Assembly (NCBI RefSeq): GCF_034190915.1
Contig: NW_026947507.1
Location: 18,052,501 to 18,116,500, forward strand
From: Cavia porcellus
Taxonomy: Eukaryota; Chordata; Mammalia; Rodentia; Caviidae
Direction: 5' to 3'
DNA length: 64,000 nucleotides
The position numbers were made by a program, and so were the translations under genes. Numbering within the stretch: the stretch's first letter is position 1; every line of letters begins with the position of its first letter. The notes beneath the pieces were generated by a model. That model was not told where the DNA came from and did not search any database. It saw nothing but the letters and a program-made list of their open reading frames with translations. Positions 22,791 through 35,324 of the stretch are shown here, one piece after another.

Positions 22791-24212
22791 TAAAGTTTAC
22801 CTTCAATATTATTTATTGGGCTAATACATGTAGAAACATTTTTGTCATTATTCTGAGGAAAACTATTAAGGAAATCAAATCATAACTAAAGTAGATAAAG
22901 AGGGGAATGAACCTACTTTAAGAAGATAAAAATTTTTAAAAAAAGACATTTTTAGATATTTATGTGGAAGACTCAATTGAGTGAGATATTTCAAAATCAG
23001 TTATTATAACTGATTAATTCTATTTTTGAAACCAATCTGACTTATGAAAAAACAGATTGTCTGACATGTTAAGGTGATTTTTGCAGGAAAGAAGCCACGC
23101 TATAGGATACCTGAAGCAAGGAATTTGGGGGATGATATTAATTATATTTATTTTATTTTCCCACTTTACTGTGGATTTTTCTTAAATATAGTTTGAATTT
23201 TACTTTAAAACTAGACCCTAACTCATTTTATGAGCAGCCTATACACTGTTATATTTAAGTATAAGTGAGTTATGTAACTCAGATATTTACCAAAAGCTGA
23301 ATTCTTCCTAAAGTCTTCATAAATGGCATAAATCTTTCTTAATGAAAAACAATAAATAAATTAATAAAATTCCATATATATATAATTTTATGTCCTGTCC
23401 TTTTACACAATGAGATATAAGAAGAGTTAAAAGAAATTTTTCGTAGACAAGTATGACAGAAACAGGAAGCCAGTACAGGAGCTGGATGTGACAAGCAAGA
23501 AGTAAATCAACAAATGTACTTTCCTATATCTTAACCATTATTGATTTAAACCTATTTTTAAAGCGTTAACGTATCTGCATCAAAACACATATTCACATAG
23601 ATAAAAGAAACTTTTATAAATTTGAGCACAAAGTTTGTGCAATCATTTCAGTACTTAAAGGAAAAAAAAATAATGCAAATTTCCAAACTTTTGATAAGCA
23701 CAATGGAGACTGATTATTCTTGCCTTCATTAAGAGAATCTCTTGGGAAACTATTCATTATTAGAAACTTTATTTATTTGCTTCTCTGGAAGGTTGTAAGA
23801 TATTTATGAAATCAAAGCAATATGCGGTTTTTCAGGGAGAAACCTAAAGGTATGGTTTGATTTACTACATAATAAAATATTTAGAAAATATAGCACTTAT
23901 AATTTAAGTGGTGTTTTTCTAAATAATATATGCAAGAAAAGCCATTGTAATGCAGTTAGTATAGAAAAGATACTAGTTTTGCATGCCGAGTCTAAAAACT
24001 TGATGCTATATTTAAAATGAACATATGTTTCTAATGAAGCAATACTTTAGAAGTGTTAATTGTTCTTAGGGAAAAAACTTATTTACAAAACCAGAAAACA
24101 TATAATCAGGTAAAATGAAGTTGAGATACACTTTGATAATACAAATAAATATATTTTTGCAATAGCAAAAACAACACATAATTTTCATTCAAGATTTTGT
24201 TGTGTTATTTAG
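22791..24212. other. Unassigned AT-rich DNA
   Basis: No gene, RNA or repeat family is recognised. Confidence 0.5.
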
Positions 24213-24587
24213 CTTTGCATCATTATAACAAAATACCTCAGGTAATCAATTCTCAAAGAGAAAAAGGTTAATTTGGATAACCAATTTTGAGATTCTAGTT
24301 CATTAGAGGGCAGAACCATTATCTTCACACCCCTCGTGAGAGTTGGATGGCATCAGCAGCTGCAGTAAAGCAAACTGTTCATTGCATGGCCAAGATCAAC
24401 AGCTAAGGAGGAGTAAGGGACGGGAGGCCCATAAAGACCCTCTGAGGGCTGACTGCAGTGAGTTAAGGGTCTCCCTCAAGGCCTCGCATTCAGATCATTC
24501 CAATATTGCACAGCACTGACTCTTTGGAATGAAGCATTGAACACATGTGCTTTTGAAGAACATTCAAGATCTGATCTATAACACTTG
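24213..24587 (-). mobile_element. MaLR-like LTR, diverged
   Basis: The left edge 'cattataacaaaatacctca' is the reverse complement of the common MaLR 3' end (tgaggtattttgtta...). Further in, a GC-richer body follows ('ccataaagaccctctgaggg', 'cattcagatcattccaatat'). The sequence therefore lies on the minus strand. It is a solo LTR with no internal retroviral sequence beside it. Confidence 0.5.
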
Positions 24588-25389
24588 CAAAAATATTAGT
24601 TAATTCCAGACCTTTTAGTAAGCAAGATTTATAATAGTTTTATAAAACATTTAAATAAACTATCTGTTTAAAATGTATTTGCCTGTATGAATTGAATTAT
24701 TTTATTAGGGTTTAATTCTGCCTTTCACAATTTATAATGAAAATTAAAATTATATGATCATCATAATAAAGAGTGATTTGATTTGTATGACTTTTATGAA
24801 CTGTGTTATGTAGCATTGAAGAACATCAATAAAATCTTTTTTATTTAAGGTATGAAAGCATTTAATAAAGCTCACAAAATTGACTAAAATCTGTTGTGGA
24901 AAACTAGATTAGTTTTATATGTAAATATATGTGATAATCAAATTATAATTTTTGTTTTTTGTTTCTCTTATTTTTTTTTTTTTGCTCCAAATGTCACTCT
25001 ATTGATATTTAGACTTACACACATCTTTTCCTCTTTTATGTTTTTCTTTTCTTTAAGCAGCTAGTAGAAACTATGTGAAAAGAGGACAAAGCTGGACACA
25101 TAAAAAGACGTATTAGACAAAGCATTGCTCTTAAGATTTCCTTCCCTCAACTCAATGGAATTTGTATCCTTTTAATTTCCCTTGCATTTCACTGATTGCT
25201 GTTTTTCAGTTTGTCTTCTCCTTTCTCTTTTTATTTTCAAATCTTAATTTCCTATTCTTTTCTGTGTCCTCACTAATTCTCCAGGATATCTTCTTAAGTT
25301 TTATGCTTTTTATAGGATAACAACGACTCAGTATATAATTCAGAGGTCTATCTGGTTTCCAAATTCTAGGCTAATACAGGCAATTGCAT
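24588..25389. other. Unassigned AT-rich DNA
   Basis: I see no supported feature here. Confidence 0.5.
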
Positions 25390-26060
25390 TCTTAAAAATC
25401 TCCACATTGACTTCCTACCAGACATATTATCAAGCAAAACTATTTCAAACTGAGCTCTCAGTCTTCTTCCCCAACATACAGGTCCCACAGTCTTAACTAT
25501 GGTAGTTCATGACAACTCCTATTCATTAGTTCAAGCTAGGAATGTGGTGGCATCCTGGACTCCTCATAACCTAAATTCTGCATGTGCCAAAGTTCTACGT
25601 TTTTGCCCCGAACTCTGGAATTTCTTAACACATCCCCTGCAATCATCTTCTGTGCTACTATTTTCTCTTGCTAGTATCACTGTGGTATCCTATGACTCTG
25701 CTCTTTGCTCTGCCCTTTTGTTCTTCTCATGTACTCAAAAATAGTAACAAGAATGCTCTTTTCAGAACAATTATCAGATACATCATTCTTCTGCTTACTT
25801 TGAAATCAACTTTCCATTTCACTGCATGCAAATTTTTATCTTACCATTGGTCAATAAAACCCTTGAGATCACTTCAGTTCAGTTTGTGCTCTGTATTCAT
25901 CATTACTTACCCACAGTTGAGATCATTTGGTTTTCAGACATGCTGCCCTCCCTGTTCTTTCGCAAATAATACAGGCATATTTCATCATAGAACCTTTGAG
26001 CTGTTCGAATCATCTGGTATAATATTTCTGGAGGTATATTCATGATGAACACACAGAATT
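25390..26060 (+). repeat. Ancient mammalian interspersed repeat (LINE-like 3' region)
   Basis: A series of degraded blocks matches a widespread old mammalian repeat: 'ccacattgacttcctacc', 'ggtggcatcctggactcctc', 'attatcagatacatcattct', 'tctgcttactttgaaatcaa', 'gacatgctgccctccctgtt', and 'gaacctttgagctgttcg' with 'ggtataatatttctgg'. The plus strand reads in the expected order. This explains the unusually long but stop-bounded open frames here (81 and 125 residues), which have no domain. The family name is uncertain. Confidence 0.45.
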
Positions 26061-29000
26061 GTTCTAGATTTACCAGTAATTAACTTCCCTAGTGCAGATA
26101 ATTTTAATAATTCTGATATTAATAACCACAAATGCCCCTGAAATGTGAATTCCTCATTCCCATCAACTTTCAATATTTTAATTTTTCTCCATGAGATTAA
26201 GCATCTTTGAATACCCTAATAAGGTGATATCTCAGTTTATAAGCTGAATTTATTCTATGATTTTGGAAGGGATGGTCACATTTGTATTTGTGTAGGAAAG
26301 ATGATTATGGTTATGTTTGTCACCTGATGCAGTTCACAAGCAAAAACAAAGTTTTGCCAAATATTTCTGTTGGGAAACCAGATTATTTACATAGATAATT
26401 TGCTTAAACACTATGTTTAATCATTATTACTTACCCTTTCTCTTCCACCACATCCTTTCTCACTAATATAGCAGTTCATATGCTATGCACAATAACCAGT
26501 GCATGATTTTGATTTACTATGGAATTGTTTAAGATTTTGTACACAATGAAAGAAAAGATCATTGTAAAAACCGAGTGAATGTCAAATTATCTATTTTCAA
26601 CTTTTTTATTTAAGCTCATTTTGGGTATATTTTGTTGAATTCTACTATATTACATTACAGAATAAATTTATCCAGAGGAAAAGAACAAATAGGATCCGTG
26701 CACATAGGTATGCAATGTGTGCATTTACTTACTAATTTTTTTAGGAAGTGGCTCATGTAACTATGAATCCGTAGCTAGCCAGCTGTGAACTCAGGAGAGT
26801 TGATAGTGTAGTTCAGCAGCTTTCTGAAGGCCTGAGATTTAGGAAAGGTAATAAAGTACTTCCAAACTGAAAGACATCAGGCTTGAGAACGCAAAAGCCA
26901 ATGTTTCATTATTAGTTCAAAGGGATGAAAATTGATGTTTAAGCTCAGTGAGAGTTAGGCAAAAGTCCTCAGTTTGTCTCTTTTGTTTTCTGCAGACTTT
27001 CACTGACTGCATTAGAGAGCTACCATTAAAGGAAGGGAATATTCCTTACTCTTTCTATGGTTCAGATGTTAATTTCATTCAGAAATAACTTCACAATTGT
27101 TTGAATAAAGATATAGACTCCTGTTGGCCAATATTGGCAGATAATATTAACCATCACGCTGAATTTAAAACATAAGTATGGCTTCTTCCTCCTGGTCTTC
27201 AGTAGAAGTTTTTCCTCAGAGGGAATCTCACTTGCTATCCAGACAAGTAAGAACTGTGCAGATTTACAGACAATAGTATGAAGAACTTGAATGACTGAGA
27301 ATCCCCTACTTATATTTTTGTAACAAAAATAACTGAATCAAATGACGTTTATGAAGTAAGACTCTAGTTTTCTTTATTTACATATTCTAGTTTCTCAAAA
27401 TCTCATTAGTTCAGAAATAAAGCTTTGAGTCATTTCAGTTGAATTCTAAAATATTCACCAACAAAATACGTACATAGCAGAAACTCTAAACTTAAAAAAT
27501 ACAAATAACTCTTTTAGTCTGGCTACTGCTTATATGCAATTGCACAGAATAACCATTATTTGACACATACTAACCCAATAACTCCTTTCCTAAATGATTA
27601 GGTGGTAAGATAATTGAATCACTTAAAAAGATAAAGGATTTTTTTTCTTTTTGGTAACTTGTGATTTTATCTGAAAATTTTCTGGAAAGTCACAATGAAT
27701 ATCTTTCTCTGAAATACAGATTTATTATATAATACTCTAAACTTATTTCAAAAGTCAATAAAATATGTGACTTAATCAATATATTAAATAACTACCAATG
27801 AGTATATATTTTTGCATATCTTTTTTCTAGAATTTTTAATTGGAGTTACCATTTGGCCAATCAAATAATATTACTGTTCTTTAAGTTGCTCTACATATGA
27901 CTATAACTCAAGTGTATTCAGAATTCACTGTGTAATACTGGCATCATAGTATTTCTCATTGTTTTATAGTTGACATATTAGTTTAGAATTTGTATTCTTC
28001 CTGGAAACTAGACAGATGTCACATGTTGTAATATTCTAATTTTAAAAATTAACTATTTAGTGTAATTAGAAAAGATATTTGTACAGGAGCCAAACTTTTA
28101 TCAAAGAAGCATCACTCTACTACATTAATTGTTGTGAAGCCTTACACATAAAGCTCTAAAGTAACTTTAATAATAAAAACAAAATCAAAATAAAGCTTAA
28201 AATACAAAGAAATTGAATGGCCAATAAAATATCAAATAAAAGGAAATATTACAAAAATAATTTACATGATATATACACATATCACTATGGTTTATAAAAG
28301 TCAGTGTACATTTTTCATGATGTGATGCATAATTATATGCAATAGAAGAATCTTGCTTACTAGCTGTAGGACCTGTAAATGGAGTTGAGGATTAATATAA
28401 GAATTATACTAATTTTTACCTAAACTAGTGAAGACAGTATATAAATATTTAACGATAATTATTTTTCATTACTAGCTAATTTTTATCATCAATAATGGAC
28501 AAAGTACTTCATTAATATACACTGCATTAAATATATAAAATGATCTTGTTTACCAGTGGACTTATAATCTAATTATAGAAACTATACATACATGGAATAT
28601 TTATATGAGGTTATTTGCAAGCAATGTAATTTTCATTTAATAAAAATAGTTGAACTCCTTACTTCTTTCCCAGATATTTCATGTGAATGAGCCCAGTGCT
28701 AGTCTGACTATGATGATGGACCAAGAACAGTGATGATGAACCTTTTAAAACTTTCAGGGACAGAAGTAGCCCACTGTGGCATGCATGCAATAGGTTTACC
28801 ATCCCTGGCCTATAGGAGAGTCCTAGTACATGAATGTTAGAGAATGTGGATTTGCCAAGTCAGAGCAGGAGAAAAATGGATCCCAAATCCTTAACAGACT
28901 GACTGAAAGTTCTTTTCAAAAATACTGTGTCAAACTAAGAATAGATAGATAGTTTCAATATAATTGTGTGAAAACTTGCAGGTTGTTTTAATATGCCCAA

Positions 29001-30890
29001 AAATGACGGGCGGTCAAGAAGGAATGGAAATTTGACTGCCCCATAGCATTACTTATAAGAGAATTGGGCAGTCTATGTTGATTTTCCACCTATATAAGTT
29101 GTCACTCTAGTCAATTAATCACAATATACTTCGTCAAGCTACATTGTACATTTGTATTAAAAACATTTTCCTATAGATCATTATAAAATATATAATTTAT
29201 ATTTAATATGTATTACCTCTACTATTGTATACTATTCTTAAAATATATCCATGAAACATTTAAATTTAATTACTTAGACAAATCTGTCATTTTCCTTTAC
29301 CAGCATTGTGTCAGACACATTTGGCTTCGGTATTTAAACCAACCACCACTGATGCAGCAATTTATGCATCATGATTAATTGATCAGCCACTACTTGAACC
29401 TTTCACTTTGTACTAAAGGAAGAAATAAAAACAAATGACAAAGTCTAGATTCATTCTTGGGAGAAGAAAGTATTATTGTTTTTGGTTTCCATTTGAGTGA
29501 TTTAGCTATTTTAATGGAAAGGACAAATTTATAATTTTCTAAAACAAGTATCTCGTGGAATAATGAATTAACTAAAGCTCTATTGTAGCGTTATCTTAGT
29601 GGTATTTGCATAGCCTGTGTAGATTGTTGTTTCGGTCAGCTAGCCATCTGGTCTGACAATTACTGTGGATGTAAGTACGAGTGGGTGAAGTGGCATCCTT
29701 GGCAGAATGTACAGCACTTATGCAGCAGGCGCGTAGTGAGTCTGGCCTTGGCTACTGACCAGTTGCAAGAAAACAAAAGACGTATGGCATTCAATTCAGG
29801 ACTTTTCAGAGAAGCAATAATGTCCACGATCCTCATCAGAAATTCTCAACAATTTAAACCAGAGAATAACAGCTTAACGAATAGTTACTTAGGATTCACT
29901 CCTTTGTATGGTTAAAACCAATTAACATTTCTTCACCTTCAACATACTTTAAGTTTCAAAACATACACCCACACAAAATCATATATGCACACATCCAAAG
30001 AGCTTGGCAAAATTAGGAGTGTTTAGTACTTGAGTTGATGTAAACAGTCTAGGTTTCCCAGTTCATTTCCTTTTCCTTGTGTTTTGGTCTTCTTCTACGC
30101 TACAAACCTTTGCCTTAACATTCCATCAATTATGTCTGTATTTCTTAATTATAGCTTATTTCCCTATTTTTTTAGTTAAGTGAATGTATTGAATTCTAAT
30201 AGGACTCTTAACCTAACTAAAACACATCTTTTCATAAGCTTTCATCTTCAAGTTTCTCCTTTTAGTTGTAGAATTGTACACCTAAATTTTGCAGCAAATA
30301 TCTATGTGTTTTTTTCTGATCATTTTATTTTGCTCATTCCTTCTATCTAAATAAAAATATACTATTGACTCTAACTTAATTTTGCTCTTGTTTACTGCCA
30401 TCTTCTAGCCCAAGCTTCTAATTAGACTGCATATCAACAATGCAAGGAGAGCTCTTTTATAAACCATGGCATGCAAATCCTTGTTAGTCAATAATATCAT
30501 TTCTTGTACGTTAGTTAGGAAAACCAAATTTCTTATCCCCAAAATGTCCAATGTAAGTCAGCTCAAAATTTGGAGATTTGAAAAATTTGTAAAATGTTTT
30601 TGTCTTACTATTGATTTCTTATTAATCTCTCCCTTCTAAGTAAATGAATACTATTTAGTGTCATATAATACATAAGCCACTTTTAGTTTTAGAGCTGCTG
30701 GATTAGTTATATTCATTGTATGCTTAACTGTATTAGCTCATTTTAATCTTTCAGCTCTCAGACAGTCAAATGCACTAGAGACTTATCTGACCACTATATA
30801 CACAAAGCATTCTGCACATAAATGAACTAAAATCTAATTTAAGAGTATATTTGTTCAAAAATTTAATTTCCATACAATCACAAATAAGTA
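26061..30890. other. Long unassigned interval, mostly single-copy in appearance
   Basis: No transposon, RNA gene or coding exon is recognised across nearly 5 kb. Three non-repetitive segments have richer composition than the AT background: about 28985-29130 ('aaatgacgggcggtcaagaa'), about 29290-29420, and about 29610-29920 ('gcagcaggcgcgtagtgagt'). They might be conserved non-coding elements, but conservation cannot be judged from one sequence. The 76-residue frame at 29685-29915 shows no domain. Confidence 0.4.
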
Positions 30891-30894
30891 TGCT

Positions 30895-31040
30895 CCGCTG
30901 AGTCACAGGTTGCCAATGATCAGATCACACCAAATAAGGCTATGCCCAATCAAAGCAGATGACTCACCTATCTTGTTTCCAAAGTACATCGCAGGAGCTG
31001 TCCAGCAGAACTCTGAATCGATTCTGTTTCTTAAAATTGC
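30895..31040. promoter_or_regulatory. Candidate enhancer: AP-1, CArG, AP-1 cluster
   Basis: Exact consensus AP-1 sites TGAGTCA (30899-30905) and TGACTCA (30960-30966) flank an exact SRF-binding CArG box CCAAATAAGG (30930-30939) within 68 bp. The surrounding sequence is non-repetitive and less AT-rich than its neighbours. AP-1 with SRF sites is a known arrangement in activity- and serum-responsive enhancers. Motif matches alone do not prove function. Confidence 0.3.
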
Positions 31041-31876
31041 TTGACTAATTCATTGATTTTTGTTTCAATAAATTGTTAAATTTAAATAAATTATTTTCCC
31101 CTATGATATAGCACAAACTTTTCATTTGTAATTTTTCTCTCAAAAGATTATACCTTACTATTGAAATTATTTTAATTACTTCATAACCGTACTTGATTTT
31201 GTATTATCTTTAGTTAATAAGCGTAACAAAAGAACATAAACATAGTTTGTATCTTATGTTTTTGCTAACTTATCCATGGTATCTATCCTTTTAGCACTAG
31301 AAACTGAATGTCAATGTACTATGAATTCTCTGTATACTACCAGAAAATGTTTCTCCAACTTAGCTGTTAGATGTTCCTGGACATAAAAAATAACTTGGAA
31401 ATTAAGAATATTTACAACTTCATGTTATCAAGTATTAGATACCCTTAATTGAATAACTTGTATTTAATCAAATAAATGGAACACATATTTGCTATTCTGG
31501 ATATTTACAATTAGGAAGCATTTCTTAAAGTGTCTACATGAAATAATTCAACATTGGAAAGAATGCAGCAACTGTAAAAATATATTTTAAAATTAAGATT
31601 CTATTTATAGGCTAATTCTAGTTAAGTCAATCTTGTAAAATTGTGTCAGAGTTTAACATTTAATTTGCAAGACTAAAGAAAATTAGGCTGACTTAAACTA
31701 ATCATGCAATGTATTAAAATAATATAAAAAACTTTACTTATAAGTAAGGTAAATTAGTAAGTTCTAATTTTAGTTTTCCTCATTGAAATTGTATATTAGT
31801 TTACATAGATTAAGAAGGCTACCAGATTTATAGATATGTTTCTACATCATCTGCTTTAATACTCAGCACTATCATA
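31041..31876. other. Unassigned AT-rich DNA
   Basis: I see no supported feature here. Confidence 0.5.
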
Positions 31877-32291
31877 TATTATGGTCTGGATTTGTTCCAA
31901 GAAACTCATATGCTAAAGACTTGGTTGCTAAAAGGCCTCTGAGGCTGTGATCAGATCTAAAGTGTTCCGACTTTATCCACTGGGTTAACACACAATTTAA
32001 GAAATGGTGAAAACAAAAGGCGGTGGCTAGTTGAAGTGAGCTGATCTTGAAAGTGTAAACTTGGGGTTTTGTCTACTCCTCAGCCTCTTTTTTATTTTTC
32101 TGCTTCCTAGTTGCTACTCGGTGAGCAGTGGTGCTTACCAGGCCCTCCCGGTGATGTTTCCACCTCACCACTGGCCTAAAAGCATGAAGTCATCTGATTA
32201 GAAACTGAAAACTCTGAAGGGCTGAGCTAAAATAAATCATTCCTCATTTAAGCAGAAATTCTCAGGCATGTTTTTACAGTGATGTAAAGCA
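31877..32291 (+). mobile_element. MaLR-like LTR (plus strand)
   Basis: The 5' part 'tatggtctggatttgttcca' with 'ctcatatgctaaagacttgg', a middle with 'ctgcttcctagttgctac' and 'ccacctcaccactggcctaa', and the 3' part 'gaaactgaaaactctgaagg', 'gagctaaaataaatcattcc', 'tctcaggcatgtttttac' follow the order of rodent/mammalian MaLR LTRs. It is a solo LTR of about 415 bp, which is near full length for the group. Its 3' end faces the 3' end of the next LTR. Confidence 0.7.
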
Positions 32292-32364
32292 AAAACACAC
32301 ATCATATGATGCATCCAGAATATTACAAGCATCTTCTCCCTAAAGCACCTCCATATTTTTGTTG

Positions 32365-32720
32365 GTTAATTTTCTCTCATTGCTGTGACAAAATAACCAA
32401 CACCAAAGTTAAGGAAGCAAAAATTTATTTAGTTCACACTATTTGGAGTTTTCTGTCTATTACTAGGTGGCTCCAAGGCAGGATGCATGGCAGACTGGCA
32501 ACCGTTCATGGTGGCAGAAGACAGCAAAAGCACAAGATCAAAGATAGAACAAGCCTCTTTCCGCCATTCTGTGGTAAGCAGGCTGTCCACCCCAGGTGCG
32601 TGTAGCACTCACAGCATCTCCTTGCCCTCCTCTTGCACAGGATGAGGATGTTTAAAAAGTTAGAACGCTGGCCTGAGTCACTTAATTAATCTTCTAAATT
32701 CAAGTTGACAATAAACAGCA
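32365..32720 (-). mobile_element. MaLR-like LTR (minus strand)
   Basis: The left edge 'ttttctctcattgctgtgac' then 'aaaataaccaacacc' is the reverse complement of the MaLR 3' end. The body has 'gcaaaaatttatttagttca', 'gcatggcagactggcaacc' and 'ccattctgtggtaag'. The same left edge recurs at about 40078 and 46074, so three copies of one LTR group lie in the window. The open frame 32306-32605 runs through it and is not a gene. Confidence 0.65.
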
Positions 32721-32912
32721 CCTTTGAGGTAAGAGCATGTTCTCTGTACCCCAGGATATAGATCTGCTGAGTGTGGTGGATTGACAGCTAGTGGTCAATT
32801 TGTGACACCAGCTGAACTGAATTAGCATGGTGGTGAATGTGGAGGGCCCAGCTGAGGAGTGTTGCAAACCTAAAGGGAGAATCAGAGAATCAGAGAGAAA
32901 GGAGTAAGTGTT

Positions 32913-32992
32913 GTTGGTTCTCCTGGGTGACACTGGTTCTCCTGGGTGATGTTGGTTCTCTTAGGTGTTGTTGGTTTTCCTGGATGTGCTTG
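32913..32992 (+). repeat. Minisatellite, about 18-20 bp unit, 4 copies
   Basis: Successive units 'ttggttctcctgggtgac', 'ctggttctcctgggtgat', 'gttggttctcttaggtgtt' and 'gttggttttcctggatgtg' differ by a few bases. The repeat explains the Trp/Phe/Cys-rich peptides in the open frames that cross it. It lies at the left edge of the degenerate tandem duplication. Confidence 0.8.
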
Positions 32993-33011
32993 TCGGACTT
33001 TTTTCCTAATA

Positions 33012-33310
33012 TGAACTTGGCTGGTCTCATTGTCAGGAGCTGGAGACATTGTCCTTTAGAATGGCAGTAGTTCACTTTAGGGGAACTCTGGTCTTTAGCA
33101 TTTCCTGGCCTTTGCTTTACCACTTCCTGGCTCCAGAGGGGAAGATAGTGTGCTGCTCAATCTCCAGTCGAAGATTGTCATGCAGGCTTTTTGAGATGAA
33201 CTCAGCTGTTCTTATTGTTGCAGGAGTTGGGACCTCACTGTTGCTGAGAACAGCTGTGGTACTTTTCAGGGGGCCTCTGGTTCATACTTTGAGCATCATT
33301 TCCTGGCTCC
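33012..33310 (+). repeat. Degenerate tandem duplication, period about 185 bp
   Basis: Copy 1 (33012-33108) and copy 2 (33197-33306) share ordered blocks: 'tgaact.(g/a)gctg', 'caggag(c/t)tgg', 'a(c/t)tttaggggaactctgg' against 'acttttcagggggcctctgg', and both end in 'catttcctgg'. A further 'cttcctggctccag' lies between them. The origin is unknown. The 168-residue plus-strand frame (33049-33555) runs across it without a domain. Confidence 0.6.
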
Positions 33311-35324
33311 AGTGCGTATCTCTCAGTCTGCTATCACTGGTCCTTCTTCCTGCTGGTATAGACTTTCTGGTTTCCACTACTGACATGAGGGTCTTCTCAC
33401 AGAAGATCCATAAAACAGACTTGCATGCAACATTGTCATGGGCTTTAAATTTTCAGCTAGACGCATGCAGGATGTTGCTATGGGATCCAGGCCCTCAGCG
33501 GGAATTTTTGAGGTCTTTAGTGCGTAGAAAGATATCCTATAGTTTTCATGTTTAACTCTTTGGGTTATTATAATAACATAATTCTATAAATTATGTCCTA
33601 TATTATTTTTTCTTTGCGATCCCTGACTACAACATTTAGTTAAGCTTTTAGACTTAAGTTGAAACAATATATCAACCGTTAAACTATTCTGAGGACACCT
33701 CTCAGTGTTAAAATAGTAAATTGTGCAACCAATTAAAATTCAGTGACTATATACAAATACAAAGTTAGATAACATACATTCCTTTAAATAACTTGCTGAT
33801 GAAAATTTTGAATTATTTTTTGAAGATTAAAACAGAACTAACATAACCATGTAGCTATGGTCATAGTGGAGAAAATGAGAGTATTTACTTGTAATAATGC
33901 GTATGATTGAAAGAAAACACAGAGAAAGAGCATGAAATTTTATTTTTAAATTTCGCTCTCAATTAAGGAATTGAAGGAAATAGTGAAAACATTAAAAATA
34001 AAGATAGTCCCAGTGCAAATATAAGCTAAGCAGCAATAGATTTTTGTTGTGCTCCTTACAGTAGAAAATATACAACAAAAAAGCACACTGTTTTATTAAA
34101 AATTAGTTTCAATTTTCAAAAAAAAAGTTTTTTTTTTATTTCCATTGCACATATCTTATTAGTACAATCTGGAGAAAAAATATTAAAGAACATTTTCAAT
34201 AATCTATTCCTATACAATTAATTAAAGCTACACATTTTCAAAGGTATAAAAAAGGTATTTTAGTCTTCTAGCCAGCTAGAGAGCCAAGCAAATTAGACTT
34301 ACAGTGCGTTCATATATTTTCTAAACTGGCATAATGTGCTACTCCATTTCTTGGAGGAGGAAAAAAAATAACTAGGAAAGAAATATTCAGTTTAGCTATG
34401 GCTTTGCTACATATTTCCTCTGTGATCACAGTAACATGTTTGAAGAAGAAAAATAGAGTAGGGGAACTAAATTCAAAATCTCTACTCGCATCCATAATAA
34501 TCAGTGGTTGTAGTAAAGAAATCGGTAAATTATTTTTCAAACTTCTTTGAAAAAGCAGTGATTGAGAATTCCTAAAGCAGACTACCGTCCCTTTGTTGCT
34601 GACCTCCGTTCAGTGTATACTAAAACATATTTTTTCTCCCCAGTATTGCAAACAAGTACAGCCATGAGCACTTGAAATAATGCTAGACACAAGTGAAAAA
34701 GAGCTCTGAAAGGGAATGAAAGGAAACTACACTGCATAGGTACCTAAGAATTGTGGGGGAGGGGGGAAGCATATTTTGATCTCTCCCCTCCATCAACCCC
34801 AAGAGCAACCTTGACCTCGAGGTGGAAACAGAAGGGATCCATTCCGGCTTATTTATCTTATGGATTAGTTGGCAGCGTCACCCTAGTAGACGGTCACCAC
34901 CGGGAGATGAGTTCAATCAAAAGCTCTATGTTTCCAGAGTTCTAGATTAGAACTCTTTCAAATCCTGGTTTAAGATACACACTCTCCAAAGAGCTGGATT
35001 TCCTGGGATATTCTATTTAAAAAAGTCCTCCATAATAAACACTTGGTCTGAAAGCCTGTCTTCCATTTTCCTCAGACAATTTTCTTTCACTGTGAAGCAA
35101 CAGGCAGTTCAGCCATACCGGCAACAGATCTGGCTTGGGCAAGTACTCTCGCCTGGGAACAAAGTCCTCTCATCCCCAGGAGATATGCCTGAACAGTGAG
35201 GTAGCAAAAGCAGAGATCTCATTACAAAAAATCCCAAGTGAGAGGAGTGCTCTCCGTGGACCATAAAAATGAGAATTCATCTCCAATAATCATTTTCCCT
35301 AAGAAATGTAGGGTTCCTATACTT
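33311..35324. other. Unassigned DNA
   Basis: The first 240 bases continue the moderately GC-rich sequence of the duplication and may belong to the same unknown element. The rest is AT-rich until about 34570. The 34570-35280 part is again more complex and non-repetitive ('cgtcaccctagtagacggtc') without a sustained exon-like frame. No repeat family is assigned. Confidence 0.4.

Noticed and set aside
25668..26045. 125-residue plus-strand open frame
   Set aside because: It lies within an ancient interspersed repeat and has no domain.
32306..32605. 99-residue plus-strand frame
   Set aside because: It runs through the minus-strand MaLR-like LTR and has no domain.
33049..33555. 168-residue plus-strand open frame, the longest in the window
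   Set aside because: It crosses the degenerate tandem duplication, has no recognisable domain, and lacks splice or promoter context. Low stop frequency follows from locally higher GC content.
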